Below are positions 8,227 through 16,038 of a DNA stretch of 44,981 bases, piece after piece (positions within the stretch are counted from its first letter, which is position 1; each line of letters starts with the position of its first letter). Location of the stretch: assembly GCA_020634755.1 (NCBI GenBank), contig JACKBC010000053.1, positions 1 through 44,981 of the forward strand, written 5' to 3'. A program made the translations under genes and the position numbers. The DNA is from Caldilineaceae bacterium (GTDB taxonomy: Bacteria > Chloroflexota > Anaerolineae > Caldilineales > Caldilineaceae). The notes under the pieces were generated by a model. That model saw only the letters and a list, made by a program, of their open reading frames with translations, made no database searches and was not told where the DNA came from.

Positions 8227-9282
8227 TTAAACAATCCGCGGCAGTTGTAGCAATAAAACATCTAGCGCCATGCGCGTATTAGTCGTGTGGTGCAAATAGC
8301 CCTCAATGCGCTTTAGCGTTTGAATATATTTCTGCACCGTCTCCTGTGATAGGTGGGCCGCTTGCCGCGCAATCTCCTCACGCAGATCGATATTGCTGCA
8401 TGCGTCGATACAGTTGGCCTGGGCCAACAGCACATCGCGCCACCAGGTGGTCCACAACTCTAACATGTTGAAGAGCTGCGGCTGGCTTCCTTTGGCCGCA
8501 GTCTGTTCAGAAAAGGCCAGCCGCTGTATGCGGTTGGCCGCGGCCAGCCGCCACAGCGCTTCAAGCTGTTCCTGGCGTTCTGCATCAAATTTTGCGTTGT
8601 GCAGCTGCGTCACTGCCCAACCCAGTCGACCACCGGCCAGCCGCGCCAGCAATTGGGCCTGTTTAGGTTCGGCCTGCCAATGTTGCCCTAACGCTTGCTC
8701 AATTACGGTGGGCGCAATCGGCTGCATCTCTATGACCTGGCAGCGGCTTACAATAGTCGGGAGCAGTTGGGTACGCTCGGTGGCCGTCAGCAAGAGAATA
8801 ACGTGGGCGGGCGGCTCCTCCAGCGTTTTGAGCAGCTTGTTGGCAAAGCTTTCATTGGCTTGCTGCATGTCTTGCAACAAAAATATTTTATAGCGGCCTT
8901 CCAATGGGCTGAGAATCGAATCGCGAATAATGGTGGCGGCTTGCTCCACCCGCAGCAGCCCAGCGGAGCGGTCGACCGCGCCTTCGCGATCCACCGGCGC
9001 CACCAACCGAAAATCTGGGTGATTGCCCGACCGGATCAGCCGACAAGAACGGCAGACGCCACACGGACGGTCGCTTGGCTCCGTGCAGAGCAGCGCCTGT
9101 GCATATACTTGGGCCAACGTACTCTTGCCAATCCCCTGCGCGCCCACAAGCAGATAAGCATGGCGTGGTCCACCAAAGCCGCGTTGTGATGAATTGTCTG
9201 CCAGAGGGGATGGAAGGGTCCGTTGCAGCAGATGTACAGCCGTGTTGTGACCGTAAACCGGCCACATGCCTTTTTCAGCCAT
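8227..9282 (-). CDS. holB: DNA polymerase III subunit delta' (HolB)
   Basis: Clamp-loader subunit that helps load the sliding clamp. Walker A GAQGIGKST lies near residue 47, followed by a four-cysteine zinc module (CTEPSDRPCGVCRSC) near 65-80. The sensor motif TIVSRCQVI is near 177. At 351 aa it is normal length. No Shine-Dalgarno precedes the ATG; instead a good promoter (9290-9318) would begin transcription at or next to the start codon, so a leaderless mRNA is likely. It is the first gene of an operon with ricT. Confidence 0.93.
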   Translation of the reverse strand: MAEKGMWPVYGHNTAVHLLQRTLPSPLADNSSQRGFGGPRHAYLLVGAQGIGKSTLAQVYAQALLCTEPSDRPCGVCRSCRLIRSGNHPDFRLVAPVDREGAVDRSAGLLRVEQAATIIRDSILSPLEGRYKIFLLQDMQQANESFANKLLKTLEEPPAHVILLLTATERTQLLPTIVSRCQVIEMQPIAPTVIEQALGQHWQAEPKQAQLLARLAGGRLGWAVTQLHNAKFDAERQEQLEALWRLAAANRIQRLAFSEQTAAKGSQPQLFNMLELWTTWWRDVLLAQANCIDACSNIDLREEIARQAAHLSQETVQKYIQTLKRIEGYLHHTTNTRMALDVLLLQLPRIV

Positions 9283-9289
9283 ACTATTT

Positions 9290-9318
9290 ATTTTAACATT
9301 ACCGGATCACAACAGCAA
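9290..9318 (-). promoter_or_regulatory. holB promoter, probably leaderless
   Basis: Read on the minus strand: TTGCTG, a 17-bp spacer, TAAAAT, then seven nucleotides to the ATG of holB. This spacing places the transcription start at the start codon. Confidence 0.6.
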
Positions 9319-9444
9319 AGGAAAAGATCAGAGAGGGTGTATTCGCTCTGTTGGGCATCAATTTCGCGCATAAGACTGACGCGCGCCATCAGCCGCGGGT
9401 TTATGAAAGGTAATACTTTAAGTAACGATCTAGGTCCTCGAGGG

Positions 9445-9485
9445 CTGAGCTTGTCGAAGGCGTAGGCGGACTTCGACAAGCTCAG
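9445..9485. repeat. 15-bp inverted repeat with CTTCGACAAGCTCAG arms
   Basis: CTGAGCTTGTCGAAG (9445-9459) and its exact reverse complement (9471-9485) enclose 11 nt. Related arms recur at 40763-40799 (GAACCTGTCGAAG, also paired), at 13915-13927 and near 43615 (single arms). This is a dispersed REP-like palindrome. Confidence 0.8.
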
Positions 9486-9514
9486 GCTGTGGCTGGATAG
9501 TCACTAATTTAAAT

Positions 9515-9640
9515 CGGTAAACGACGGCGCTGGTTGAAGCCAGCGCCTGTCAGCCCAAGTACGCTAAAGCGCACTCTCTTTATAGCCTGCTTTAGCGGGC
9601 TTTCTCTAATAGACGCAGGCTTTTCAGCCTTTGGCACTCT
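9515..9640. repeat. R3 repeat copy 1, abutting the PIG-L gene 3' end
   Basis: About 120 bp starting CGGTAAACGACGGCGCTGG. It contains three nested hairpins: GGCGCTGG..CCAGCGCC, AAGTACGCTAAAGCGCACTC with GCCTGCTTTAGCGGGCT, and CGCAGGC..GCCT. It matches 17050-17169 nearly throughout and 21377-21455 in part. It touches the stop codon of the PIG-L gene at 9641. Confidence 0.8.
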
Positions 9641-10420
9641 TTACTGCTGCTGCTGCTGTTCCTGCTGTTCCTGCGCTGTGCCTCGCAAGCGCGCCCACGT
9701 CTCATCGTTTTCAATCGTCAGCACGCGGAAGGCTTCGGCATGGCCCATCTCTTTCCCTTTGGCCGTCTGCGCCGAGCGCTCTTTCATACGCTCGGCCAGC
9801 TCTTTCCACTGGCCGACCTGGCTTTCGTGCTTTTGGAGCGATGCAATCTTTAGGTCAATTGTGGCGCTGATATTGACAAAGGTGTCGCCTTCGCCGCGCG
9901 CAGTCAGATAGACTTTGCGCACTTTATGGGCCTTCAGCCCTTCTTGCGCCAGCTCTTCAAAAAAGTGTGGCTGACCGGCCGCCGGAAAAACTGCATCCAA
10001 TACGGCATTGCCCACGGCGCGATGATCCGGGTGGTTGATGCCGCCCATGGGCGTGAAGATCATGGTCGGGTCACTGGAGAGCACCACTTCTGGCTGAAAG
10101 CGGCGGATTTCGCGCACAATGCGCTTGCGCAATTCCATTGTGTTTTCCACCATGCCATCCGGCACGCGGAAAAAGGTCACGTCGGAGACGCCTACAACTG
10201 CGGCGGCGGCCAATGTTTCCGCCTCGCGAATGTCAGCCGCCTGCTGGCGGGTAATGTCTTCTTTGGCAATGCCCACATCGCCGCTGGTCACCAACACATA
10301 GGCGACGCGCGTTCCCTGCTGTATCCAACGCGCAATGGTCCCTGCGCAGCCAAATTCAATGTCATCAGGATGCGCAAAAACGGCCAGCGCGCTCTCTGGA
10401 ATATATGTTCCGCTACTCAC
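9641..10420 (-). CDS. PIG-L family zinc deacetylase
   Basis: LmbE/PIG-L proteins remove an N-acetyl group from glycan or cofactor substrates such as GlcNAc-inositol or bacillithiol precursors. The metal-binding motif AHPDDIEFG lies near residue 16 and the second conserved block NHPDHRAVG near 128. The start is GTG, supported by AAGGAG 10 nt upstream. The last residues are EQQEQQQQQ, encoded by a CAG microsatellite that runs into the R3 repeat, so the C terminus is probably not functional and may vary between strains. R1 copy 3 lies upstream and points at this gene. The substrate cannot be told from sequence. Confidence 0.88.
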   Translation of the reverse strand: MSSGTYIPESALAVFAHPDDIEFGCAGTIARWIQQGTRVAYVLVTSGDVGIAKEDITRQQAADIREAETLAAAAVVGVSDVTFFRVPDGMVENTMELRKRIVREIRRFQPEVVLSSDPTMIFTPMGGINHPDHRAVGNAVLDAVFPAAGQPHFFEELAQEGLKAHKVRKVYLTARGEGDTFVNISATIDLKIASLQKHESQVGQWKELAERMKERSAQTAKGKEMGHAEAFRVLTIENDETWARLRGTAQEQQEQQQQQ

Positions 10421-10547
10421 GACTTTGCTTCTCCTTCATCATGTTATAAGATTGGATCACAGATATATTTGAACAGCATCGGCCTGTTTGCTCAGCAGCC
10501 GGCTGTTTGAGAAAAGCACAATTACGACTTACGCAGATAAACTATTT

Positions 10548-10633
10548 TCAGTACACCGCAACGGTGTTGGCGGTTCAGGCATCGTTCTCGATTAATGAAT
10601 CCGGCCTCATCTCTGGTTGTTGCGATCTACTGA
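10548..10633 (-). repeat. R1 repeat copy 3 (86 bp)
   Basis: An 86-bp copy on the minus strand, between the divergent PIG-L gene and the gene at 10658. Its TACTGA end faces the PIG-L start, 127 nt away. The central stem is less conserved than in other copies, but the outer TCAGTA/TACTGA and CGCAA/TTGCG pairs are intact. The 3-nt flanks are TTT and TTC. Confidence 0.88.
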
Positions 10634-10657
10634 TTCTTGGTTTGAACTTCAACGATC

Positions 10658-11047
10658 ATGTTCATTCAAGGCGCAATTTATCGGTTTAATCGCACACGTC
10701 AACTGCGCTATTATCAAGCGGCGGTTACCAAGGATGGTATCGAGTTCTTATTTCCCATCCAGGTAAGCGGCACGCGCATTGCCGACCAGCAGCCGGGTGG
10801 GCGACGCTATGTGATTATCTACTTTATGACCAAATGGAATAAGCTGGCCGCGGCCGGCTATTGGCTAGACCCCAAACAAGCCTTTGAAAAAGCCTATGTC
10901 ACCGACGCCACGGCAGAAGATCTGGAACTGGTGGCCCATGATCTCGCTGAACTTTCCGTGGTCAACTCCGAACTGGACAACATTCTCAACCGCCATGATA
11001 TCGAACTGGATATGGAGGTATGGGGCGCCTTGCTCGAAGAAATGTAA
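10658..11047 (+). CDS. Hypothetical protein, 129 aa
   Basis: Not recognised. A soluble protein with no signal peptide or membrane helix. The first half looks beta-rich (RYYQAAVTKDGIEFLFPI, GRRYVIIYFMTKW). The second half is acidic and helical (TAEDLELVAHDLAELSVVNS). Codon use resembles the neighbours and the frame is uninterrupted, so I take it as real. No good ribosome binding site precedes the ATG. It is divergent from the PIG-L gene and convergent with the RraA-like gene, so it is probably transcribed alone. Confidence 0.7.
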   Translation: MFIQGAIYRFNRTRQLRYYQAAVTKDGIEFLFPIQVSGTRIADQQPGGRRYVIIYFMTKWNKLAAAGYWLDPKQAFEKAYVTDATAEDLELVAHDLAELSVVNSELDNILNRHDIELDMEVWGALLEEM

Positions 11048-11070
11048 GCCATCGGGAATGTAGAGTCACA

Positions 11071-11802
11071 TTATCCATTTTGCGCCCGGTATTCAGCATA
11101 CATCTCTGGCGTGGGCGGGTAATATTTGCCGGGGCGCACGCCTTCGGCCTGGATTTTACGTTTGATGTAGGCTTCCACCTCTTCGTGTTCTTCCACCATA
11201 GCCACACATTCTTCGGCAAACCAGGATGGCACCACCACCACGCCATCGCCATCACCCACCAGCACATCTCCCGGGCGCACCAACACACCGCCACACTGAA
11301 TGTCCACATTTTCCTGGGCCGGGTGCGACCAGGGCTGTGATGCATAGGGGGTGCGCGCCTTTGCATAGATAATCAGATCGTAGTTCTCTTGTTCCATAAT
11401 GTCCAGATCGCGAATGGCGCCATCGGTGACAATGCCGTCGGCATTGTTCATTTTAAGCTGGATGGCCTTGACATCCCCAAAGATGCAAGAGAGCGGGTTG
11501 CCCGTCATATCGGCCACCAGCACATCGCCAGGACCGCAGCGCGCCATGGCGGCATATTCGGGCGCATTTTCGCCGCGTGGCGTTTGGGCTACCAGGTCCG
11601 GGCGGGGGGGGAGATAGCGCAGCGTGCGGGCGCGGGCCGCCAGCCTCTTGCCCGGCGTCCACAAGCGGATGTTTTCCATAAAGGGCAGCGCCACGCCGGC
11701 ATCTTTTACCACGTGATTCCAAATCGTGGCCACGGGCAGCGCTTTAAAGCGGTCCAAAATCTCCTGCGAGATCTCAATGGGCTCAAATGAACGAGTGGTC
11801 AT
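11071..11802 (-). CDS. RraA / HMG-aldolase family protein
   Basis: This fold covers RNase E inhibitor RraA and class II aldolases such as 4-hydroxy-4-methyl-2-oxoglutarate aldolase. The metal/substrate signature is complete: FGDVKAIQ near residue 110 and DGAIRD near 127, the G-D...DG-x-RD pattern of the aldolases. At 243 aa it is longer than RraA (about 160), with extra N- and C-terminal segments as in aldolase or dehydratase members. AGGAGG is well placed before the ATG. No RNase E is in the window, so a small-molecule lyase is the better guess. An R2 repeat lies upstream. Confidence 0.85.
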   Translation of the reverse strand: MTTRSFEPIEISQEILDRFKALPVATIWNHVVKDAGVALPFMENIRLWTPGKRLAARARTLRYLPPRPDLVAQTPRGENAPEYAAMARCGPGDVLVADMTGNPLSCIFGDVKAIQLKMNNADGIVTDGAIRDLDIMEQENYDLIIYAKARTPYASQPWSHPAQENVDIQCGGVLVRPGDVLVGDGDGVVVVPSWFAEECVAMVEEHEEVEAYIKRKIQAEGVRPGKYYPPTPEMYAEYRAQNG

Positions 11803-11995
11803 TGGGTTCCTCCTGTTGTGAGAATTCTGAAGTGAAAGTAGGGAGAATAAAAGAACTCTGGCTATAGCTTATCTGAAAACCGCCATGTTGACAACCATTT
11901 GTTGCGGAGGCGATGTAGATACGGAGCATTCTAACTGATAACACAAAGTCATTTAGTTCAGGCCGCTTCCAGTGCAACGCACGGTATGCCACGCG

Positions 11996-12062
11996 AATGC
12001 GAGGACCAAAATGGCGGACACCGTGCGACGCACTTTTCGCTAATTTAATGCCATTGACTGAT
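11996..12062. repeat. R2 repeat copy 1
   Basis: A block of about 65 bp with core GACACCGTGCGACGCAC, then TTTTCGCTAA..TAATG.CATT. The core GTGCGACGCAC is palindromic except for its central base. Similar copies lie at 30767-30835 and 43696-43762. Here ACTGATAACA occurs on both sides of a larger 113-bp interval (11934-11943 and 12057-12066), a possible target duplication. Confidence 0.75.
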
Positions 12063-12069
12063 AACAAAC

Positions 12070-12930
12070 CTATGGCGGAGACCCTTGCGGCCACTGATCA
12101 AGCGGCTCGTACCCCAGATGCTGCCGCGCGGGTTCCAGATCCAAACGGCGCTGATGCGTGGGGTGGCTGGTGGCAAAAACGGTGATGCATTCGCCTGGTT
12201 GTGGCTGGGCCGATTCAACCGCGCGGGCAAAAAAGTGTTGAGCATCGCGCTGGCTAAAGTAAATATCCCGGCCGCGCTCGCTTTGCCCAATGCGTTGCGT
12301 CATGGCGGCGTCACGCGCAAACCAACCCACGCGCACGTTGAGCACCGCCAGATTGTGGCAGCGGGCGTACATGGCGCCCATCTCTTCCGCCCACAGCTTG
12401 GTCAGCGCATAGTGGTTGATGGGCCGCGGCCCATCGGCAATGTGGATGGGCGCTGCCGCAGCGTCAAAGCCATCTACCACTTGCAATGTGCTGGCCAACA
12501 CCAGCCGTTTTACCCCCGCCAACCGCGCTGCCTCGCACACATTGTAGAGTCCGACCACGTTGGGTTCCAACAGCACGTCCATAAAATCGGCGTTGTTGCG
12601 ATATGCCCCCAGGTGCAGCACCACATCCATGCCTTGAGCCGCGCGTTGTACAGCCTCTGCATCGGCGAGATTGGCCTGAATGGTGTCGGCCATATGGGGC
12701 ATGGGGCTGCGGTCCAATCCGCGTACCTGGTGACCGCGCTGGCGCAAATAGGGCGCAATGGTTTGGCCAATTGCGCCTGCCGCGCCGGTGATCAAGATGT
12801 TTTGCGGTGGGTGAGTAGAATTCTCCAGTGCCATCATCTTATTTTCGCATGTTGCGGGCGTTTGGGGAAAATGGTTAACGTGCAGTGCGCCTACTTTGGG
12901 ATGGCCTGATTTCCCCCAAGCGAAATGCAC
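12070..12930 (-). CDS. NAD-dependent epimerase/dehydratase (extended SDR)
   Basis: Rossmann-fold sugar epimerase/dehydratase or uronate dehydrogenase-like enzyme. The NAD-binding motif ITGAAGAIG lies near residue 48 of the longest frame, the catalytic YALTK pair near 176, and VVLHLGAYRNNADF in the middle resembles uronate dehydrogenases. The longest frame begins with GTG at 12930, after AGGGG. An ATG pair at 12834-12837 would start just before the Rossmann fold and may be the true start, as the first 31 residues look non-conserved. The nearby mannonate-dehydratase-like gene fits a role in uronate or sugar-acid catabolism. Confidence 0.85.
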   Translation of the reverse strand: MHFAWGKSGHPKVGALHVNHFPQTPATCENKMMALENSTHPPQNILITGAAGAIGQTIAPYLRQRGHQVRGLDRSPMPHMADTIQANLADAEAVQRAAQGMDVVLHLGAYRNNADFMDVLLEPNVVGLYNVCEAARLAGVKRLVLASTLQVVDGFDAAAAPIHIADGPRPINHYALTKLWAEEMGAMYARCHNLAVLNVRVGWFARDAAMTQRIGQSERGRDIYFSQRDAQHFFARAVESAQPQPGECITVFATSHPTHQRRLDLEPARQHLGYEPLDQWPQGSPP

Positions 12931-12948
12931 CCCTGCCCATAAAGCCCG

Positions 12949-12977
12949 TTGACCATTCCTCGGTGTGCCTGTATACT
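12949..12977 (+). promoter_or_regulatory. Promoter of the nitrilase-family gene
   Basis: TTGACC (12949-12954), a 17-bp spacer and TATACT (12972-12977), a near-consensus housekeeping promoter. The expected start near 12984 leaves about 80 nt of leader before the ATG at 13065. Confidence 0.7.
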
Positions 12978-13064
12978 GGACGCGTGCAATTAATCATTTC
13001 ATCGATTTCGCCAATAAACGACCAAACTGATTGTCAGACATTCCTAGAATTTAAGGAGTAAATT

Positions 13065-13892
13065 ATGTCATTTCGCATTGCTGCTTGTCAGATGAATTCT
13101 CAAAACGACAAAGACGCCAATCTGGAAACTGCCGAGCATCTGATTGATGAGGCGGCGCGGCTGGGCGCCCAGATGGTGGGGCTGCCCGAGATGTTCAACA
13201 TGCTGGGCGAGGATCAGGATACGCTCAAGGGCGCCGAGGATTTGCCGGGACGCACTTCTGAAATGTTGGCTGGCAAAGCGCGCCAGCACGGCATGTATAT
13301 CCACGGCGGCAGCATCCCCATCCGCGCCGCCGGCAACAAAGTATCCAATACGACACTGGTTTTTGACCCCGAAGGCCAAATTATTTCACGATATGATAAG
13401 ATTCATCTGTTCGATATTCATATTGAGGGGCAAAAGAGCTATAAAGAGTCGAGCAAAGTTCAGTCTGGCGAGGAGATGGTTACTTTTGAGACCGAGCACG
13501 GCAACTTTGGCCTGACGATTTGTTATGACATTCGCTTCCCCGAACTGTATCGCGCCCTGACGCTCAACGGCGCGCGCGTTATCTTTCACCCGGCGGCCTT
13601 TACGCTGTACACCGGCAAAGACCACTGGGAAACGCTGATCCGCGCCCGCGCCATTGAAAACCAGGTCTATATGGTTTCACCGGCGCAGATTGGCAGCCAC
13701 GGCAACGGCAAGCAGTGCTATGGCAGCACCATGATTGTGGACCCGTGGGGCACCGTGGTGGCTCGTGCGCCCGAACGCCCCTGCGTAATCTATGCCGATG
13801 TTGAATACAATGTGCAGGACAAGATTCGTCAGGAACTGCCATCCTTGCAGCATCGCCGTCCCGATATTTATGAGCGGGCGCGGGCAGCGTAA
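13065..13892 (+). CDS. Carbon-nitrogen hydrolase (nitrilase superfamily, Nit1/Nit2-like)
   Basis: Hydrolyses amide bonds; the closest named relatives are deaminated-glutathione amidase and omega-amidase, which repair by-products of transamination. The Glu-Lys-Cys triad is E42 (GLPEMFN), K112 (YDKIHLFDI) and C153 (TICYDIRFPE). The 275-aa length is normal. AAGGAG lies 7 nt before the ATG, with a good promoter further upstream. The TAA stop is followed at once by a threefold TGACTGGG repeat and then a long simple-repeat tract shared with the convergent M20 peptidase gene. Confidence 0.93.
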   Translation: MSFRIAACQMNSQNDKDANLETAEHLIDEAARLGAQMVGLPEMFNMLGEDQDTLKGAEDLPGRTSEMLAGKARQHGMYIHGGSIPIRAAGNKVSNTTLVFDPEGQIISRYDKIHLFDIHIEGQKSYKESSKVQSGEEMVTFETEHGNFGLTICYDIRFPELYRALTLNGARVIFHPAAFTLYTGKDHWETLIRARAIENQVYMVSPAQIGSHGNGKQCYGSTMIVDPWGTVVARAPERPCVIYADVEYNVQDKIRQELPSLQHRRPDIYERARAA

Positions 13893-14113
13893 GATGACTG
13901 GGTGACTGGGTGACTGAGCCTGTCGAAGTCACCTTCTCACCCCGCCACCATCTCACCCCGCCACCTTCTCACCCCGCCACCTTCTCACCCCGCCACCTTC
14001 TCACCCCGCCACCTTGCCACCCCGCCACCCCGCCACCATCTCACCCCGCCACCCCGCCACCATCTCACCCCGCCACCCCGTCACCTTCTCACCCCGCCAC
14101 CCCGTCACCTTCT
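13893..14113. repeat. Minisatellite between convergent genes
   Basis: It begins with three TGACTGGG units and a CCTGTCGAAG arm. About a dozen imperfect units of CACCTTCTCACCCCGC or CACCCCGC follow (from about 13928). The array runs into the last codons of the M20 peptidase gene on the minus strand, whose GGA AGA AGG TGA ending belongs to the repeat. The units are contiguous, without spacers. Confidence 0.88.
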
Positions 14114-15298
14114 TCCCCATTCCCCACAATATCCAATGGCCGTCAACGCATAAACTTGCGCCACGCGTACCAGTTCAGCAATGGGCGCGGCTTCGTGCAG
14201 CGTGTGGGCGCCAGTGGCGGCCGGGCCATGGCTAATGGCGGGAATACCGGCGCCGGTGGCGTAGGCCGTGCCGTCGTCAATAAATGGTTTGGGGCCAAAG
14301 GGCAGACCAGCGCCTGTTACCGCCGCATGTGCATGTTGAAAGGCGTGTACAAACGGATCGTTCTGATCAAGCTGGTACGCATCCCCCTGCACGGTGAATT
14401 CTATTTCGATGGTGGTATTGGTGGCGGCGGCCACGTCGGCCAACAGCGCATCCAATTGGGCGCGCACGGCATCCACCGCACCGGGCGTGATCCAGCGCCG
14501 AGTGCCGCTGATGCTGCATTCGGTGGGCGACTGGTTGTAAATTTCGCCAGCCTGAATGCGCCCCACAAAGAGCGAATCGTGACCGATGTAGGGCTGTGTA
14601 TTTTGCTTGATGCGATCATGCAGTTCATGCAGGCGCGTCACCAATTGCGCACCAGCCGCCACCACATCGGGCAGACCGGCGGGCCGCAATACCTCGTGGA
14701 CCGGTGCGCCTTCACGGCTGATTTTGATCTCAAAGATGGCCATGCCGCGTCCGGCTACCGGTAACGGATCGGCCAGATATTCGGGCAGCAGCACGGCGTC
14801 GCCCACAATGCCCGCGCGCATAAGCGCCTGCACCTGCCGCCGGTCACCCCACGGCCCTTCGTGGTGGTCATGGGCCGTCAGCAGTACAGAGCCACCGGGC
14901 AAGCTGTCCGTATCGCGCAGGACGCGTAGCGCTTCTACAAAGGCCGCAATGCCCCCCTTCATGTCCGACGCGCCCGACCCATAGAGCACGCCATCTTCGA
15001 CGCGCGGCGGTACAAAAGGCAGATGTACCGTGTCCAAATGGCCATCAAATTGGAGCGTGCGGCCAGGTCTGCCGCTTTCCAGCCGCACCACGACGGCAGG
15101 TGCTTCTGGCCAGTCCGCCACGGGGCGCTCAACGACAAAGCCGTCGTTGGTCAAAATCTCCGCCAATTTAGTGGCCGCGGCGCCGGCGCTGCGCGTGGGG
15201 CTGGGGATCTCGACCAGCGCCACCGCCGTATCGATAATGCGCTGGCGGTCGATTTGGCTGAGTATCAGGTCAACCTGAGCTTGCGTAGGTATTTGCAT
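14105..15298 (-). CDS. M20 family metallopeptidase / deacylase
   Basis: Zinc enzyme of the ArgE/DapE/CPG2 group, acting on N-acyl or peptide bonds. Conserved blocks: FDGHLDTV near residue 83 (zinc His and catalytic Asp), GSGASDMKGG near 107 (bridging Asp), AHDHHEGP near 142 where the usual Glu-Glu pair is replaced by His-Glu context, and GAHTLHE near 369. Length is 397 aa. GAGG precedes the ATG at suitable distance. Its last codons lie in the minisatellite. The altered mid-motif means the exact reaction is uncertain. Confidence 0.9.
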   Translation of the reverse strand: MQIPTQAQVDLILSQIDRQRIIDTAVALVEIPSPTRSAGAAATKLAEILTNDGFVVERPVADWPEAPAVVVRLESGRPGRTLQFDGHLDTVHLPFVPPRVEDGVLYGSGASDMKGGIAAFVEALRVLRDTDSLPGGSVLLTAHDHHEGPWGDRRQVQALMRAGIVGDAVLLPEYLADPLPVAGRGMAIFEIKISREGAPVHEVLRPAGLPDVVAAGAQLVTRLHELHDRIKQNTQPYIGHDSLFVGRIQAGEIYNQSPTECSISGTRRWITPGAVDAVRAQLDALLADVAAATNTTIEIEFTVQGDAYQLDQNDPFVHAFQHAHAAVTGAGLPFGPKPFIDDGTAYATGAGIPAISHGPAATGAHTLHEAAPIAELVRVAQVYALTAIGYCGEWGRR

Positions 15299-15419
15299 GG
15301 AGTTGCCTCTTTTGGCTTGCCGTAGATAAGTGGCATGGGTAAATGTAGGGCGAAGTTCCTAATCCGCCGCTTGGGCGAAAACAAATTCAGCGCCTGGCTG
15401 TGCAATATATAAGCACAAT

Positions 15420-15443
15420 GGACAAGTTTCAAACTTGTCCTAC
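15420..15443. repeat. R4 hairpin at the VOC stop codon
   Basis: GGACAAGTTT and AAACTTGTCC pair around a single C. Read on the minus strand the repeat begins CTGTAGGACAAG, and its TAG is the stop codon of the VOC gene. A related sequence supplies the stop of hisD at 28137. Confidence 0.75.
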
Positions 15444-15802
15444 AGCGCTTCCATCAGCTCAATGCGGTTGCCAAATGGATCGTACACATAAACGCGATTG
15501 TAACCTGCCAATGGCTCATCCGGAACTGGCGGGTAGCCTGCGTCTGTACAGCGCGCAATCAGCGCATCCAGCCCGCGCACGAGCAGCGCCGGATGCGCCT
15601 TGCGCGCCGGCCGAAACTCGGGCTCCACGCCCAGATGCAACTTGAGCGCACCTGCCGTAAACCAGACTCCGCCGCGCGTTGCCAGATTAGACGGCTTGGG
15701 CTGTTCGGTTAAGCCCAGCACGCCGCCATAAAAGGCGCGCGCCGCCTCTTCCGCGCCCGGCGGCATGGCGATCTGAACATGGTCGAGCGCGTAGATGGTC
15801 AT
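15440..15802 (-). CDS. VOC / glyoxalase-fold protein
   Basis: Two beta-alpha-beta-beta-beta modules of the vicinal oxygen chelate superfamily, which covers glyoxalases, dioxygenases and resistance proteins. The start YALDHVQIAMPPG, the middle LKLHLGVE and the end VYVYDPFGNRIELME give the metal-binding His, His and Glu expected of the fold. At 120 aa it is a standard single-domain protein that would work as a dimer. AGGAGA is placed before the ATG. The substrate is unknown. R1 copy 4 lies 42 nt upstream and points at it. Confidence 0.88.
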   Translation of the reverse strand: MTIYALDHVQIAMPPGAEEAARAFYGGVLGLTEQPKPSNLATRGGVWFTAGALKLHLGVEPEFRPARKAHPALLVRGLDALIARCTDAGYPPVPDEPLAGYNRVYVYDPFGNRIELMEAL

Positions 15803-15844
15803 ATCTGTTTCTCCTGAAAAGCGCCTGATGGTACACTGCTATAC

Positions 15845-15930
15845 GCAGTACACCGCAACGGTGTTGGCGATCTAGGCGCCGGTCTCGATTGTTGAATCCA
15901 GCCTTATCTCTTGTCGTTGCGATCTGCTGA
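15845..15930 (-). repeat. R1 repeat copy 4 (86 bp)
   Basis: An 86-bp copy on the minus strand between the divergent VOC and mannonate-dehydratase-like genes, oriented toward the VOC gene. The outer arm has substitutions (TCAGCA against TACTGC). In the inner stem a T-G pair seen in copy 2 is C-G here. Confidence 0.88.
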
Positions 15931-16038
15931 ATTATAACCGCAAACATAATCATTACTAGATCGGCAGACTCCCTGTTGCATAGCGAAAAAATTTCCTGAA
16001 CTGTGTAATCTGTTGATCGCCATTCCAAAGGAGCCATC

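Noticed and set aside
11071..11802. Naming the RraA-like protein as RNase E inhibitor RraA
   Set aside because: It is about 80 residues longer than RraA, has the full aldolase DG-x-RD signature, and the window shows RNase Y/J instead of RNase E.
12085..12909. 274-codon plus-strand frame opposite the epimerase gene
   Set aside because: The minus strand encodes a full Rossmann fold with YxxxK; the plus frame has no recognisable motif.
13928..14113. CRISPR array
   Set aside because: The units are contiguous 8-16 bp repeats without unique spacers, so this is a minisatellite.
14105..15298. Calling the M20 protein a DapE (succinyl-diaminopimelate desuccinylase)
   Set aside because: The mid-motif AHDHHEGP departs from the usual Glu-Glu context and there is no lysine-pathway context, so only the family level is supported.
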